Assembly: GCA_022769545.1 (NCBI GenBank)
Contig: JALEJS010000024.1
Span: forward strand, 62,001-126,000
Direction of reading: 5' to 3'
DNA from: Blautia sp.
GTDB taxonomy: Bacteria; Bacillota; Clostridia; Lachnospirales; Lachnospiraceae
Length of the DNA: 64,000 nt
Below are positions 7,001 through 14,591 of the stretch, piece by piece. Below the pieces are notes generated by a model. That model did not search any database. It saw only the letters and a list, made by a program, of their open reading frames with translations, and had not been told where the DNA came from. Each line of letters starts with the position of its first letter. Position 1 is the stretch's first letter. Made by a program: the position numbers and the translations under genes.

Positions 7001-9127
7001 AAAACTGGCAGCGGAATTGATATATACACCGCCGCCCTTGACTGCATTGCCTCCTGTTATCACACCGCCATAAGGCAGGGATGCATTCTCACCGGTGTGT
7101 TCGGTATCCGGACAGCTGTCCTGCAAAATCAGGCTTTTTGAGACCTGGATCACACTTCCGCTGCCGGTCATTCGAAGCACATGACCGTTAAGATCCAGGG
7201 TGATGTCCTTTTGGCCCAGGTCAAGGGTAGTTGAAAGTGAAATGTCAGCAAGCAGCTTGATGGAGGTATAGCCCTCTTCCAGAGCATCTGTTAATTCTTC
7301 CTCGGTGGAAACGTTACTGGTAACCCATTTCGCAGTCAAAGTGATACTCTCTGTGACCGCTTCCGAAAAATCGTATCTGGTATCACCGTTGTACCAGCCC
7401 TTAAATACATAGCCATCCCTTTTGGGATCAACAGGCTGCGGTGCCGTTTCCGTGCTGATGTTGACGAACCACTGGGTCGGGACAGAACCGCTTCCGCCGT
7501 TTAACTCAAAGCAGACCGTGTGATACGGGGCGGAAACTGTGCCCGAGCTTATATTCTGGATGCCGCCGTAATAGATGCCGCCACTGATGGTGCCGTAGTT
7601 CGTAACCTCATCGTAAAACCTGGTACATCCACTGGAGTTTGTGGTTTGAATCCTGCCATATGAACCTAAGATTACCGTTCCATGAATCCGACCGCCGTTT
7701 GCGATTAGATTCGAATTGTTAACTCCAGATACAGCCAGGTCTGCGCCATTTTCAACGATGCCGTCGTTCAGGGTAAAACTGCCGCCCTTGTAGATAAACA
7801 CGCTGCCATACGTCGCACTGCAGTCAGAAACGGTACCGCCGTTCATGACACCGCTATTATTAGAACCGACATAGATGCCGCCGCCATTTTCTGCACTGCA
7901 GTTAGAAATGGTACCGCCGTTCATGGTAAAGCTATCGGGGGAGTTGACACTCACACCGCCGCCATTTTCTGCACTGCAGTTAAGAATGGAGCCGCCGTTC
8001 ATGATAAAACTGCCGCTTACGACACTCACGCCACCGCCATAATTTGTTGCGCTGCAGTTGGAAATGGTGCCGCCGTCCATGGTAAAATGGGCGTTGGAAT
8101 TGACATACACACCGCCTCCATAAGAGGATCCGTTTCCGCCGGTCAATACACCGCCGTCAGGCAGCCCGGTGTGTTCGGCGTTGGGATTGCTGTCCTGTAA
8201 TGTCAGATATGCATTCTGACCTCCAACATTCAGGATCATGTTATTGCCGGACATTCGGATCACGTGTCCGTTAAGGTCAAGGGTGACGGTACCCGTCACA
8301 TTCAACGTCGACGTGATGGTATAGTCCTTGTCCAGTGTCACCGTGCCCCCGGCGTCCAGCAGGCTCTGCAGCTTTGCAGTTCCGTCTGACGTAAATCGGT
8401 CAAACGTACAGTCGATTTCGATCTGTGTACCCATTTCATCGAGCCGGCTCTGCTGTGTTCTGCCGTTAACGCTAACGGTGGGTGCCGATGTAAGACCTTT
8501 CGCATTCAGCCAGATGTAACACTCATAGGATGTGTCAGCTGCAAATACATCGGAATCACTCAATGGATGTACGAAATTATCATCACCGCGGGTCCACCAT
8601 TTAAACGCAATAACATCATCAGCTGTGCTGAATGAGACTCCGTCTATCGAAGATGTAATGTCTGTGATCACGCAATCGGCAGGCGTTTTGCCCAGTTCGA
8701 AACCGGTAATCGTAATGTCCAAATGTCCGTTTTCATCGGATGCTTCCGCGAGCATATCTGCGGAATCCGATATGAAGTCATCCATGAAGGGCTCTGCGGA
8801 TTCTTCCGAAGATCCCTCCACGAAATCCTCTGCGGGCTCTTCTGCAGGAGTCTCCACGAAGTCCTCTGCAAAATCTTCCGCAGGATCCAACTCAGGTTCC
8901 TCAACCGAATCTTCCATGGATTCCTCCACGAAGTCCTCTGCAGGTTCTTCCGCGGGGGTCTCCGCGATGGCTTCCACATCGCTGACGATGGAATCGTCCT
9001 CTGTGTCCGTTGTTTCGCTGATATAAATCTCAGGCTCCGGCGCTTCCTCCTCGGCAAATACCATGTTTGGGAAGAGCGACAGCACCATGCACAGACTCAG
9101 CAGGATGCTAAGAAATCGTTTCTTCAT
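4043..9127 (-). CDS. Giant secreted repeat protein: beta-helix, InlB-type, Ig-like and FnIII-like modules
   Basis: A 1,694-residue predicted extracellular protein. The start at 9127 is chosen because a typical signal peptide begins there (MKKR, hydrophobic core, cleavage after VFA at about residue 25), with AAGG upstream. Order of parts: an acidic Glu/Asp/Pro repeat (about 26-137); a module with short GGGVYVNS / FTMNGGTISNCSA repeats typical of right-handed beta-helices, then a Listeria-Bacteroides (Flg_new) repeat ending ITLTAKW; a second copy of that whole module; three more Flg_new-like repeats; an EHNW...HRECSDC segment; two copies of a YxGEAKxPxV Ig-like domain with KGNYxGS; and two fibronectin-III-like domains at the C-terminus. 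No LPXTG, SLH or choline-binding anchor is seen, so attachment is unexplained. It is likely an adhesin or a mucus- or glycan-contacting protein; the ligand is unknown. Confidence 0.85.
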   Translation of the reverse strand: MKKRFLSILLSLCMVLSLFPNMVFAEEEAPEPEIYISETTDTEDDSIVSDVEAIAETPAEEPAEDFVEESMEDSVEEPELDPAEDFAEDFVETPAEEPAEDFVEGSSEESAEPFMDDFISDSADMLAEASDENGHLDITITGFELGKTPADCVITDITSSIDGVSFSTADDVIAFKWWTRGDDNFVHPLSDSDVFAADTSYECYIWLNAKGLTSAPTVSVNGRTQQSRLDEMGTQIEIDCTFDRFTSDGTAKLQSLLDAGGTVTLDKDYTITSTLNVTGTVTLDLNGHVIRMSGNNMILNVGGQNAYLTLQDSNPNAEHTGLPDGGVLTGGNGSSYGGGVYVNSNAHFTMDGGTISNCSATNYGGGVSVVSGSFIMNGGSILNCSAENGGGVSVNSPDSFTMNGGTISNCSAENGGGIYVGSNNSGVMNGGTVSDCSATYGSVFIYKGGSFTLNDGIVENGADLAVSGVNNSNLIANGGRIHGTVILGSYGRIQTTNSSGCTRFYDEVTNYGTISGGIYYGGIQNISSGTVSAPYHTVCFELNGGSGSVPTQWFVNISTETAPQPVDPKRDGYVFKGWYNGDTRYDFSEAVTESITLTAKWVTSNVSTEEELTDALEEGYTSIKLLADISLSTTLDLGQKDITLDLNGHVLRMTGSGSVIQVSKSLILQDSCPDTEHTGENASLPYGGVITGGNAVKGGGVYINSAASFTMNGGTIYNCSASNYGGGVHNNVRASFTMNGGAILDCSTKNGGGAVSIFENSTFTMNGGALQSCNALFGGGVYILSTSTFIMNGGIIEDCTESVNPAQGNSIYKSGIMYANGGIVKGTVNNLVQSIESTNPDVCTKFYDKVTNSATISGGIYYGGIQNKNSGTVTDPYYTVSFELNGGSGSVPTQWFVNSSTETALQPDDPTKDGSVFAGWYNGDTRYDFSEAVTESITLTAKWISGDVSTATELKEALDTGFTSIRLLRDIQLSSNLSLSDKIIKLDLNGHTLKGNVVVTDGSVAPDAALTLIDSDPAGGGVLDGKLTLTKGSGYGGGCYLYANGGTITGQVSMPSFVGKIYCTSDTPTVFKAYVGNYGEIHGGLFYSNINTDCIKEKTITFKNGSSTYAYEVVATGNNTVAPLSPSVKTGYQAFDGWYDGETKYEFGSPLSKNITLTAKFIPITYDITFDLDEGTAANPTSYTVESESITLNNPVKTGYTFTGWSGTGLTGEDNLSVTIPKGSTGNRTYKAHFSQNSYTVLFYTDGGSDVSDKNDVKWTDKVLDDITAPEWDGWEFTGWKCGEETVAADTTYADLATDDTIASITLVAQWKDLEHNWVDKPAKEASLTEAGYTAHRECSDCYETEGKTKIPQIDEASIALDQNSFVYDGEAKTPAVTIMDMEGKVLSGETDYTLAYSNNVNAGTAAVSITFKGNYTGSTELSFTITSRAVTTEKATLSTTKYTYSGEAKKPSVKVLDANGKTISSDNYTVAYASGRKNVGRYKVTVTFKGNYSGSKSLYFTIVPKAPATAKAALTSKYSTTSGYDDVKFSWDKSTGASGYSVYYKKSSASSYTYLTRTANTYVYKKDLADGVKYTFKVVPYYQDANGTRYASDAYKTASVYTLKKLSAPKVTTVGNVVKVAWSNISGESGYQISRSTSKLGTSIVSTYSTTSGTYKYVSAVKGTFYYYKVRTYRIVDGKVIYAPWSNVTLYRR
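6280..8350 (-). repeat. Duplicated module of about 1 kb inside the surface protein gene
   Basis: Two long coding blocks (about 8350-7315 and about 7210-6290) carry the same order: LDLNGHVxRM, a GGGVY-rich beta-helix section, a GGIYYGGIQN motif, ELNGGSGSVPTQWFVN and a block ending ESITLTAKW. This is internal tandem duplication of a whole module. Within each copy the beta-helix coils repeat at roughly 70-90 bases (NGGTI..NCSA), giving strong DNA-level repeats at about 6670-7060 and 7740-8130. Confidence 0.8.
8755..8990 (-). repeat. Acidic Glu-Pro-Ala-Asp coding repeats
   Basis: Repeated units of the type PAEEPAEDFVE and EDSVEEP lie just behind the signal peptide of the surface protein. The DNA repeats a GAAGTCCTCTGCAGG-like core several times. 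Such low-complexity tracts are prone to length variation and probably act as an extended spacer. Confidence 0.75.
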
Positions 9128-9212
9128 ATTTTTTCCTTTCTTTTTGCTTTTCTGTACTCCGCAGAAAAGGTACCTCTCATAGGGAGATAGCATAGGGAGA
9201 ATATACTCTATG

Positions 9213-9230
9213 CAAGGGAGTACTCCCTTG
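9213..9230. promoter_or_regulatory. Perfect 18-bp palindrome upstream of the surface protein gene
   Basis: CAAGGGAGTACTCCCTTG is perfectly self-complementary. It sits 86 bases before the surface protein ATG and 22 bases after the tetR stop. On the minus strand a weak TTGCAT, 17-base spacer and TGCTAT arrangement begins inside it. Two direct copies of CATAGGGAGA (9178-9187, 9191-9200) lie between it and the gene. This is most likely a dimeric repressor or MerR-type operator. Confidence 0.6.
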
Positions 9231-9251
9231 TAAATCACCTTTGTCTGACTT

Positions 9252-9953
9252 CTATCCCTGCGGCAGAAGGCCGTCCAGGGAAAACTCATAGCGCATGGCA
9301 AGCCGGCGGAACAGCTCCTCCATGACCATCGGTGCAATGCCGCGCATATCCACTCCTGCAAGGAAAGCCAGAACCTTCTGCAGCTCGTCCTCCGGTACCT
9401 TGTAGCCTCGCAGCGCCAGGGTTACGAATTTGTTCAGCTTCCGCTCCAGCGTGAAATCCGCCGTGCAGGGAGCGGCCATATACCCGCGCATCAGCCCAGC
9501 TGAGCCCAGATCCAGCTCGTAAAAGTCCTGCTCCGTTAACTCGGGCTGATACGGGCCGAAAATGCTCAGCAGCTCCTTTGCCATGGATCGGTGAATGTAA
9601 TCCAGAAGATGCTGCTGTGTGTAAGCCTCCAGGTAGATTTCCCGCAGATTTTCATTCAGTTCCGTCAGCGTGATCTGGAGTGCGATTTCCGCCGCATAGA
9701 CATACACCGGCAAAAGTGCAGTGCCTGCAACACATCTGGCAATGCCAAACTGGGTTTCAAACATGAATTTTACCAGTTCCATCAAAACACCGTCCTTGCT
9801 GTGGAAAAGGTTCTGAAAACTGCTGGAGGAGACCTGCGCTTCCCGGAGAATCTGCGTCATGGTTGTCTGGTGATATCCTTTTTCCAGAAACAGCCTGACG
9901 CATACCTGCAGGATCCGCTTTTGCGTCTTAAGTCCGTCACTTCGTACGGCCAA
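9252..9953 (-). CDS. TetR/AcrR-family transcriptional regulator
   Basis: A 233-residue one-domain repressor. The N-terminal TetR helix-turn-helix covers about residues 10-56 (ILQVCVRLFLEKGYHQTTM, then ILREAQVSSSSFQNLFHSKDGVL). A helical ligand-binding and dimerisation domain follows. It probably starts with TTG: GGAGGTGA at 9958-9965 lies 4 bases upstream and no ATG is suitably placed. The promoter contains a perfect inverted repeat, suggesting autoregulation. It is on the same strand as the giant surface protein, 124 bases ahead, and the two could be co-transcribed or co-regulated. The ligand is unknown. Confidence 0.88.
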   Translation of the reverse strand: MAVRSDGLKTQKRILQVCVRLFLEKGYHQTTMTQILREAQVSSSSFQNLFHSKDGVLMELVKFMFETQFGIARCVAGTALLPVYVYAAEIALQITLTELNENLREIYLEAYTQQHLLDYIHRSMAKELLSIFGPYQPELTEQDFYELDLGSAGLMRGYMAAPCTADFTLERKLNKFVTLALRGYKVPEDELQKVLAFLAGVDMRGIAPMVMEELFRRLAMRYEFSLDGLLPQG

Positions 9954-9977
9954 TCAATCACCTCCCTGTCAAACAAT

Positions 9978-9993
9978 TTGGTTTACGAACCAA
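9978..9993. promoter_or_regulatory. Putative TetR operator
   Basis: TTGGTT-TACG-AACCAA is a perfect 6-bp inverted repeat with a 4-bp centre. It overlaps the end of the -10 hexamer and the expected transcription start of the tetR promoter, the classical place for autorepression. Confidence 0.65.
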
Positions 9994-10021
9994 TTATAGC
10001 AGATATACCTTCGCATTTCAA
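9993..10021 (-). promoter_or_regulatory. Promoter of tetR
   Basis: Minus strand: TTGAAA (10016-10021), 17 bases, then TATAAT (9993-9998), with a TG extended -10 (TGCTATAAT). The operator palindrome abuts the -10. Confidence 0.78.
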
Positions 10022-10101
10022 TATTGAGGCAGCTAATGTCGATAGAAGATATCATCCAGGATTTATTTTGCACCGTATTATTCCAATGCTTGAAAACAGC
10101 T

Positions 10102-10130
10102 TTGTCTGTGGTAATAAAGTGTGATAATAT
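10102..10130 (+). promoter_or_regulatory. Promoter of the SPL-like radical SAM gene
   Basis: TTGTCT (10102-10107), 17 bases, then TAATAT (10125-10130). It leaves a 5' region of about 110 bases before the ATG at 10245. It is divergent from the tetR promoter about 80 bases away. Confidence 0.5.
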
Positions 10131-10244
10131 GGAAGAACAGATAGACCGGACACAGAGTTTTGCCGGGATATCACAGAACGCGGTGTTTGCTGTATTACAT
10201 AGATTTTGGTCAGCTGTAAAAATTTGAGGAAGGAGAGAATCGGT

Positions 10245-11117
10245 ATGCATGAGATAATCGCAAAAGGAATCCTTTCTGCACAGAACGGAATGAATATATA
10301 CAGAGGCTGCACCCATGGCTGTATTTACTGTGATGCCAGAAGCACCTGTTATCAGATGGATCATTCTTTTGAGGATATTGCGGTAAAGATCAATGCACCG
10401 GAGCTGTTGGAGATTGCGCTGCGCAGAAAAAGAAAAAAGTGTATGATCGGTACCGGAGCAATGAGTGATCCATACCTTCATCTGGAAAAGAAACGTAAGC
10501 TGACGAGGCGATGTCTGGAATTAATTGATGAATATGGATATGGTCTTGCCATCCAGACAAAATCCGATATGATTCTGCGGGATCTGGATCTTCTGAAAAG
10601 TATCAACCGGAAAACAAAATGTGTGGTTCAGATGACTCTGACGACATATGACGAAAAGCTTTGCAGAATACTGGAACCACATGTCTGTACAACGGCACGA
10701 AGGATTGAAGTGCTGAATATCCTGAAGGAGGAAGGAATTCCAACGATCGTCTGGATGACACCAATTTTGCCTTTTCTCAATGATACCAGAGAAAACATTC
10801 AGGGATTGCTGAGCGAATGCAAAAAGGCAGAGGTATATGGAATTATAACCTTTGGAATCGGAGTAACGCTCCGTGACGGGGATCGGCAGTATTTCTATCA
10901 AAAACTGGATCAGCATTTTCCGGGAATGAAGGAACGATATATCAGGACTTATGGGGATGCTTATCAACTGCCGGTACCCCGGGAGAAGGAACTGATGAAT
11001 CTGGTACGTCAGGAATGTACGAAAGCAGGAATGGAATGGAGATCGGAAAAATTATTTGAATACCTGTATCAGTTTGAAGATAAGCTGGCAGGAGAACAAT
11101 TATCGTTTTTTCTCTGA
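10245..11117 (+). CDS. Radical SAM protein, spore photoproduct lyase-like family
   Basis: A 290-residue radical SAM enzyme. The cluster motif C22-x3-C26-x2-C29 (RGCTHGCIYC) lies close to the N-terminus, as in SPL-like Rv2578c-type proteins. GTGAMSDPYLHLE and MTPILPFLNDT fit this family. It should cleave S-adenosylmethionine at a 4Fe-4S cluster, but the substrate is unknown. The true SPL architecture is only partly matched, so spore-DNA repair should not be assumed. The start at 10245 follows AAGGAGAG; an upstream in-frame ATG-like start at 10206 has no ribosome site. Confidence 0.82.
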   Translation: MHEIIAKGILSAQNGMNIYRGCTHGCIYCDARSTCYQMDHSFEDIAVKINAPELLEIALRRKRKKCMIGTGAMSDPYLHLEKKRKLTRRCLELIDEYGYGLAIQTKSDMILRDLDLLKSINRKTKCVVQMTLTTYDEKLCRILEPHVCTTARRIEVLNILKEEGIPTIVWMTPILPFLNDTRENIQGLLSECKKAEVYGIITFGIGVTLRDGDRQYFYQKLDQHFPGMKERYIRTYGDAYQLPVPREKELMNLVRQECTKAGMEWRSEKLFEYLYQFEDKLAGEQLSFFL

Positions 11118-11199
11118 TGGGGCTGGAGTGAAAGTTGAGGATATGCATATGATGCAGCCGGAGAATAAACTTAAATTTTTTACATCGGAGGTACGTTTT

Positions 11200-11487
11200 T
11201 TGGAAAAGAGCAAGCAAAAATGCGAAAAAACAACATACAAAAATCGGTATAAACACAAGCTGAATATGCTGTGGCCGGGACAAACCATGCTTAAAATCGT
11301 GGGTATGTTCTTGCTGATCGGAATCTTGTTCTGGTTACTGAAATGCCGGGTATCCGCTTCTGCTGCATTTGTTCTGGCGGGTGTGGTGTTTGCCGTTTTA
11401 TTGCTCCTGGTTGCCATTGAACTGCATCAGGATCGTGTCCTGAACGAGATTGCAATGCGTGAGAATGAGGAGAAGTACGGAGAGTAA
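11200..11487 (+). CDS. Small two-helix membrane protein
   Basis: 95 residues if begun at the TTG at 11200, which has a perfect GGAGGT seven bases upstream. An ATG at 11143 in the same frame has only a weak site. A basic N-terminus (KSKQKCEKTTYKNRYKHK) is followed by two hydrophobic segments (MLKIVGMFLLIGILFWLL and AAFVLAGVVFAVLLLLVAI) and a charged tail (NEIAMRENEEKYGE). I do not recognise the family. It lies 82 bases after the radical SAM gene on the same strand and may share its transcript. Confidence 0.6.
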   Translation: MEKSKQKCEKTTYKNRYKHKLNMLWPGQTMLKIVGMFLLIGILFWLLKCRVSASAAFVLAGVVFAVLLLLVAIELHQDRVLNEIAMRENEEKYGE

Positions 11488-11524
11488 TACAGGCAGGCAT
11501 AGAAATCGTTGGGAGAAATTTACA

Positions 11525-12073
11525 ATGGAAAAGATGTGTGTAAAAGAAAAGACATATGAAGTTATAAAATTATTAGGTCATGGAAAAGGGGGATATTCCT
11601 ATCTGGTTACAGATGGGACGAAAGAGTATGTGCTGAAACAAATTCATCATGAACCATGTGATTATTATCAGTTTGGAAATAAAATGGAATCAGAAATGAA
11701 GGATTATGAACGTTTGAAAAAAATAGGGATTCCCATACCTGAGATGCTTGATGCAGATGTTGGAAAGGAAAGAATCCTGAAAGAGTATATAAGGGGAGAT
11801 ACCATATTTGATTATGTTTTGCGAAATGAAGTAAAACCGACTTTTGTAGAGCAGATGAAAGAAATGTGCGAAGTATTATATGCTGCTGACACCAACATCG
11901 ATTATTTTCCGACTAATTTTGTGGTGCAGGAAGATAAGTTATACTATATTGATTACGAGTGCAACGACTATATGGAGGAATGGAATTTTGAAAACTGGGG
12001 GATCCGATACTGGTCCCAAACAAAAGATTTTTGGGAATATGTGGATGGTCATTCCCAGGCTGGTAACTTATGA
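11525..12073 (+). CDS. Small protein-kinase-like protein
   Basis: A 182-residue protein with kinase-fold hallmarks in compressed form: a glycine-rich loop (LGHGKGGYSYLV), a beta-3 lysine (YVLKQI), a helix-C-like acidic helix (ESEMKDYERL), a hinge-like KEYIRGD, and a late YFPTNFVV ... YYIDYECND segment. In that segment the N and D resemble the catalytic-loop Asn and metal-binding Asp of Bud32/RIO-type atypical kinases. The usual HxD is not obvious, so activity is uncertain. The start at 11525 follows GGGAG. Substrate and pathway are unknown. Confidence 0.68.
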   Translation: MEKMCVKEKTYEVIKLLGHGKGGYSYLVTDGTKEYVLKQIHHEPCDYYQFGNKMESEMKDYERLKKIGIPIPEMLDADVGKERILKEYIRGDTIFDYVLRNEVKPTFVEQMKEMCEVLYAADTNIDYFPTNFVVQEDKLYYIDYECNDYMEEWNFENWGIRYWSQTKDFWEYVDGHSQAGNL

Positions 12074-12218
12074 TGAAAGAATCGATCTGGGAGTCGCCTT
12101 GTTTACAGGAAATGTGATCAATAAAATGATTATTCATAAGATTCATACCAGGGAGAATTATAAGGGGATCCCTGCCACAATCATACCTTTTGTATGTGTG
12201 ATTGCAGTTACTTTATAG
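12069..12218 (+). pseudogene. Possible remnant of the 3' end of a membrane protein gene
   Basis: After the kinase-like gene, a different frame is open to a stop at 12216-12218 and reads VALFTGNVINKMIIHKIHTR followed by a hydrophobic end. It has no start codon with a ribosome site and no full-length context. It looks like the tail of a lost membrane protein, but I do not recognise the family and chance is possible. Confidence 0.25.
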
Positions 12219-12248
12219 CAGGTTACAGGTAGAAAGGATATTTGAAAA

Positions 12249-12584
12249 ATGGAACATTTCATTGGTCTGGTGATCTATCTGGCGGTAGCCAGTTTCATGA
12301 CAGGTATTGGAATTTCACAGTTGAGAAGTAAAAAACCAGTCGCTTTCTATTCCAACGAAAAACCACCCAAAGAAGAGGAGCTGTCTGATGTGAAAGCATG
12401 GAATCAAAAGCATGGACGGATGTGGGTACTTTATGGATTCATTATCCTGGTGTCGTATGGAACAGGAGTGATCATCGGAGATAGCCTGTGGTCTGTGATT
12501 CCCATGTGCGGCGGTGTGATGCTTCCTTTGCCGATCATGGTTTTGTATCACCATAAATTGTTGAGACTTTACCGGAAGTCATGA
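12249..12584 (+). CDS. Conserved small membrane protein
   Basis: A 111-residue protein with three predicted transmembrane helices: one at the N-terminus (GLVIYLAVASFMTGIGI) and two after a cytoplasmic segment (MWVLYGFIILVSYGTGVII and VIPMCGGVMLPLPIMVLY). The segment between carries the conserved-looking RSKKPVAFYSNEKPPKEEE and DVKAWNQKHG, a pattern I associate with uncharacterised Firmicute membrane proteins of the SdpI-like kind. AAGG precedes the ATG. Function is unknown. Confidence 0.65.
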   Translation: MEHFIGLVIYLAVASFMTGIGISQLRSKKPVAFYSNEKPPKEEELSDVKAWNQKHGRMWVLYGFIILVSYGTGVIIGDSLWSVIPMCGGVMLPLPIMVLYHHKLLRLYRKS

Positions 12585-12636
12585 TTTTAAGGCTCGCCCA
12601 TGCGACTTGCTTAATTGAAAACAGAAAAAGATTTGC

Positions 12637-12665
12637 TTGAATTCCTTCCGCCAAAAGCTTACAAT
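12637..12665 (+). promoter_or_regulatory. Promoter of the TIGR03960/TIGR03936/rng operon
   Basis: TTGAAT (12637-12642), 17 bases, then TACAAT (12660-12665). It is 58 bases before the ATG at 12723. Confidence 0.6.
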
Positions 12666-12722
12666 ATGGTGAGTTGATGTTCTGTTCAAGAATTTATGTT
12701 GCACAAAAACGAAGGGAGTTTT

Positions 12723-14591
12723 ATGCGAAAACTGGCTTTAAATGATGAAATATTACTAAAAGTTGACAAGGCTGCCCGTTACATCGGCGGGGAAGTAAAC
12801 TCTGTCATGAAGGATAAAGAAAAGGTGGATATCCGTTTTACCATGTGTTTTCCTGATGTCTATGAAATCGGCATGTCAAACCTCGGCATGATGATTCTGT
12901 ATGATATGTTCAATAAACGAGACGATGTATGGTGTGAGCGTCTTTTTTCGCCGTGGACGGATATGGATCGTCTTCTGCGGGAGGAAAACGTCCCGCTGTT
13001 TGCTCTGGAATCCCAGGATCCGATTATGAATTTTGATTTTCTTGGGATTACACTTGGATATGAAATGTGTTACACAAATGTGCTTCAGATTCTGGACCTT
13101 GGCCAAATCCCTCTGCTCTCCAGTGAAAGAGGAGAGGAATTTCCAATCGTCATCGGAGGCGGTGCATGTGCCTACAATCCGGAACCGCTGGCTGCATTTT
13201 TTGACATGTTCTATATCGGCGAAGGAGAGACCGTTTTTGACGATGTTTTTGATGCATACAAAAAGAATAAAGCGGCGGGTGGTTCAAAGGAGGATTTCCT
13301 TTTGATGGCGGCGCAGATTCCCGGGATCTATGTTCCGGCCTTTTATGATGTGACATACCACGAAGACGGAACCATTGCTTCTTTCATACCGAACCGGAAA
13401 GGAGTTCCCGGGCGGATTGAAAAGCAGGTCGTGATCGATATGGAAAACGGATATCGCGCCATCGAGGCACCGGTCGTTCCATACATTAAGGCAACGCAGG
13501 ACCGTGTGACGCTGGAGATTCAGCGCGGATGTATTCGGGGATGCCGTTTCTGCCAGGCAGGTATGATCTACCGTCCGACCAGAGAGCGCAATGTGGAGAC
13601 CCTGAAAGCCTCTGCAAAGCAGATGCTGAAAAACACCGGACACGAAGAAATCTCTCTGAGTTCTCTGAGCTCCAGTGACTACAGTGAACTGAAAGAGCTC
13701 GTCACATTTCTGATCGACGAATTTCAGGGAAATGCCGTTAATATTTCCCTTCCCTCGCTGCGCATCGATGCGTTTGCCCTGGATGTGATGAGCAAGGTAC
13801 AGGATGTGAAAAAGAGCAGCCTGACCTTTGCTCCTGAGGCCGGCTCTCAGCGTCTTCGTGACGTAATCAATAAGGGCCTGACCGAGGAAATAATTCTGCA
13901 TGGAGCGGGAGAGGCATTCCGCGGCGGATGGAACAGAGTGAAACTATACTTTATGCTTGGTCTTCCCACAGAGACCGAAGAGGATATGAAGGGTATTGCC
14001 CATCTGGCAGAAAAAATTGCGGAAGAATATTACGAAATTCCAAAGGATCAGAGAAACGGAAAGGTTCAGATCGTCGTCAGTACGTCTTTCTTTGTTCCCA
14101 AACCCTTCACCCCCTTCCAGTGGGCCTCGATGTTCACCGAAGAGGAATTCATTGAAAAAGCAAAAATTGTAAAAAGTGAGATCCGTGATCAGCTGAACCA
14201 GAGAAGTATCAAATACAGCTGGCATGAACCGGATGTGACGGTTCTGGAAGGCTTTCTTGCACGGGGAGACCGCAGAGCATCCGAAGTCATTCAAAAAGCC
14301 TATCAGAAGGGCGCCATGTATGATGCATGGTCGGAACATTTCCGCTACGACATCTGGAAAGAGGCCTTTGCGGAGAGTGGAGTGGATATTCATTTCTACA
14401 CCACGCGGGAGAGAAGTCCTGAGGAAATTCTTCCCTGGGATTTCATTGACGCAGGAGTGACAAAGGAATTTCTGCTTCGGGAATGGAAGCAGGCAAAAAA
14501 TGGAGTGGTTACACCAAACTGTCGGAGCAAATGTTCCGGCTGCGGTGTAAGACGTTACGGCGGAGGTGTGTGTCATGAAGGTAAGAATTAA
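12723..14591 (+). CDS. TIGR03960-family radical SAM protein (B12-binding-like N-terminal domain)
   Basis: A 622-residue protein. The N-terminal half contains the cobalamin-binding-like Rossmann region (FPDVYEIGMSNLGMMILYDM, SQDPIMNFDFLGITLGYEM, VIGGGACAYNPEPLA). The middle has the radical SAM cluster motif IQRGCIRGCRFCQAGMIYRP. The C-terminus has a second cysteine cluster (CRSKCSGCGVRRYGGG). The family is fused to or paired with TIGR03936 proteins and lies beside RNase G and ribosomal protein genes, which suggests an RNA- or ribosome-related modification; the substrate is not established. The start at 12723 follows AAGGGAG. It overlaps the next gene by 17 bases. Confidence 0.9.
   Translation: MRKLALNDEILLKVDKAARYIGGEVNSVMKDKEKVDIRFTMCFPDVYEIGMSNLGMMILYDMFNKRDDVWCERLFSPWTDMDRLLREENVPLFALESQDPIMNFDFLGITLGYEMCYTNVLQILDLGQIPLLSSERGEEFPIVIGGGACAYNPEPLAAFFDMFYIGEGETVFDDVFDAYKKNKAAGGSKEDFLLMAAQIPGIYVPAFYDVTYHEDGTIASFIPNRKGVPGRIEKQVVIDMENGYRAIEAPVVPYIKATQDRVTLEIQRGCIRGCRFCQAGMIYRPTRERNVETLKASAKQMLKNTGHEEISLSSLSSSDYSELKELVTFLIDEFQGNAVNISLPSLRIDAFALDVMSKVQDVKKSSLTFAPEAGSQRLRDVINKGLTEEIILHGAGEAFRGGWNRVKLYFMLGLPTETEEDMKGIAHLAEKIAEEYYEIPKDQRNGKVQIVVSTSFFVPKPFTPFQWASMFTEEEFIEKAKIVKSEIRDQLNQRSIKYSWHEPDVTVLEGFLARGDRRASEVIQKAYQKGAMYDAWSEHFRYDIWKEAFAESGVDIHFYTTRERSPEEILPWDFIDAGVTKEFLLREWKQAKNGVVTPNCRSKCSGCGVRRYGGGVCHEGKN

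Noticed and set aside
6670..8130. Regular short repeats that could suggest a CRISPR array
   Set aside because: The repeats are in frame and encode beta-helix coils of a secreted protein; there are no conserved identical repeats with unique spacers and no cas genes.
10129..10227. 32-codon frame between the radical SAM promoter and its gene
   Set aside because: Its ATG overlaps the -10 hexamer, so it would not be in the mRNA, and it has no ribosome site.
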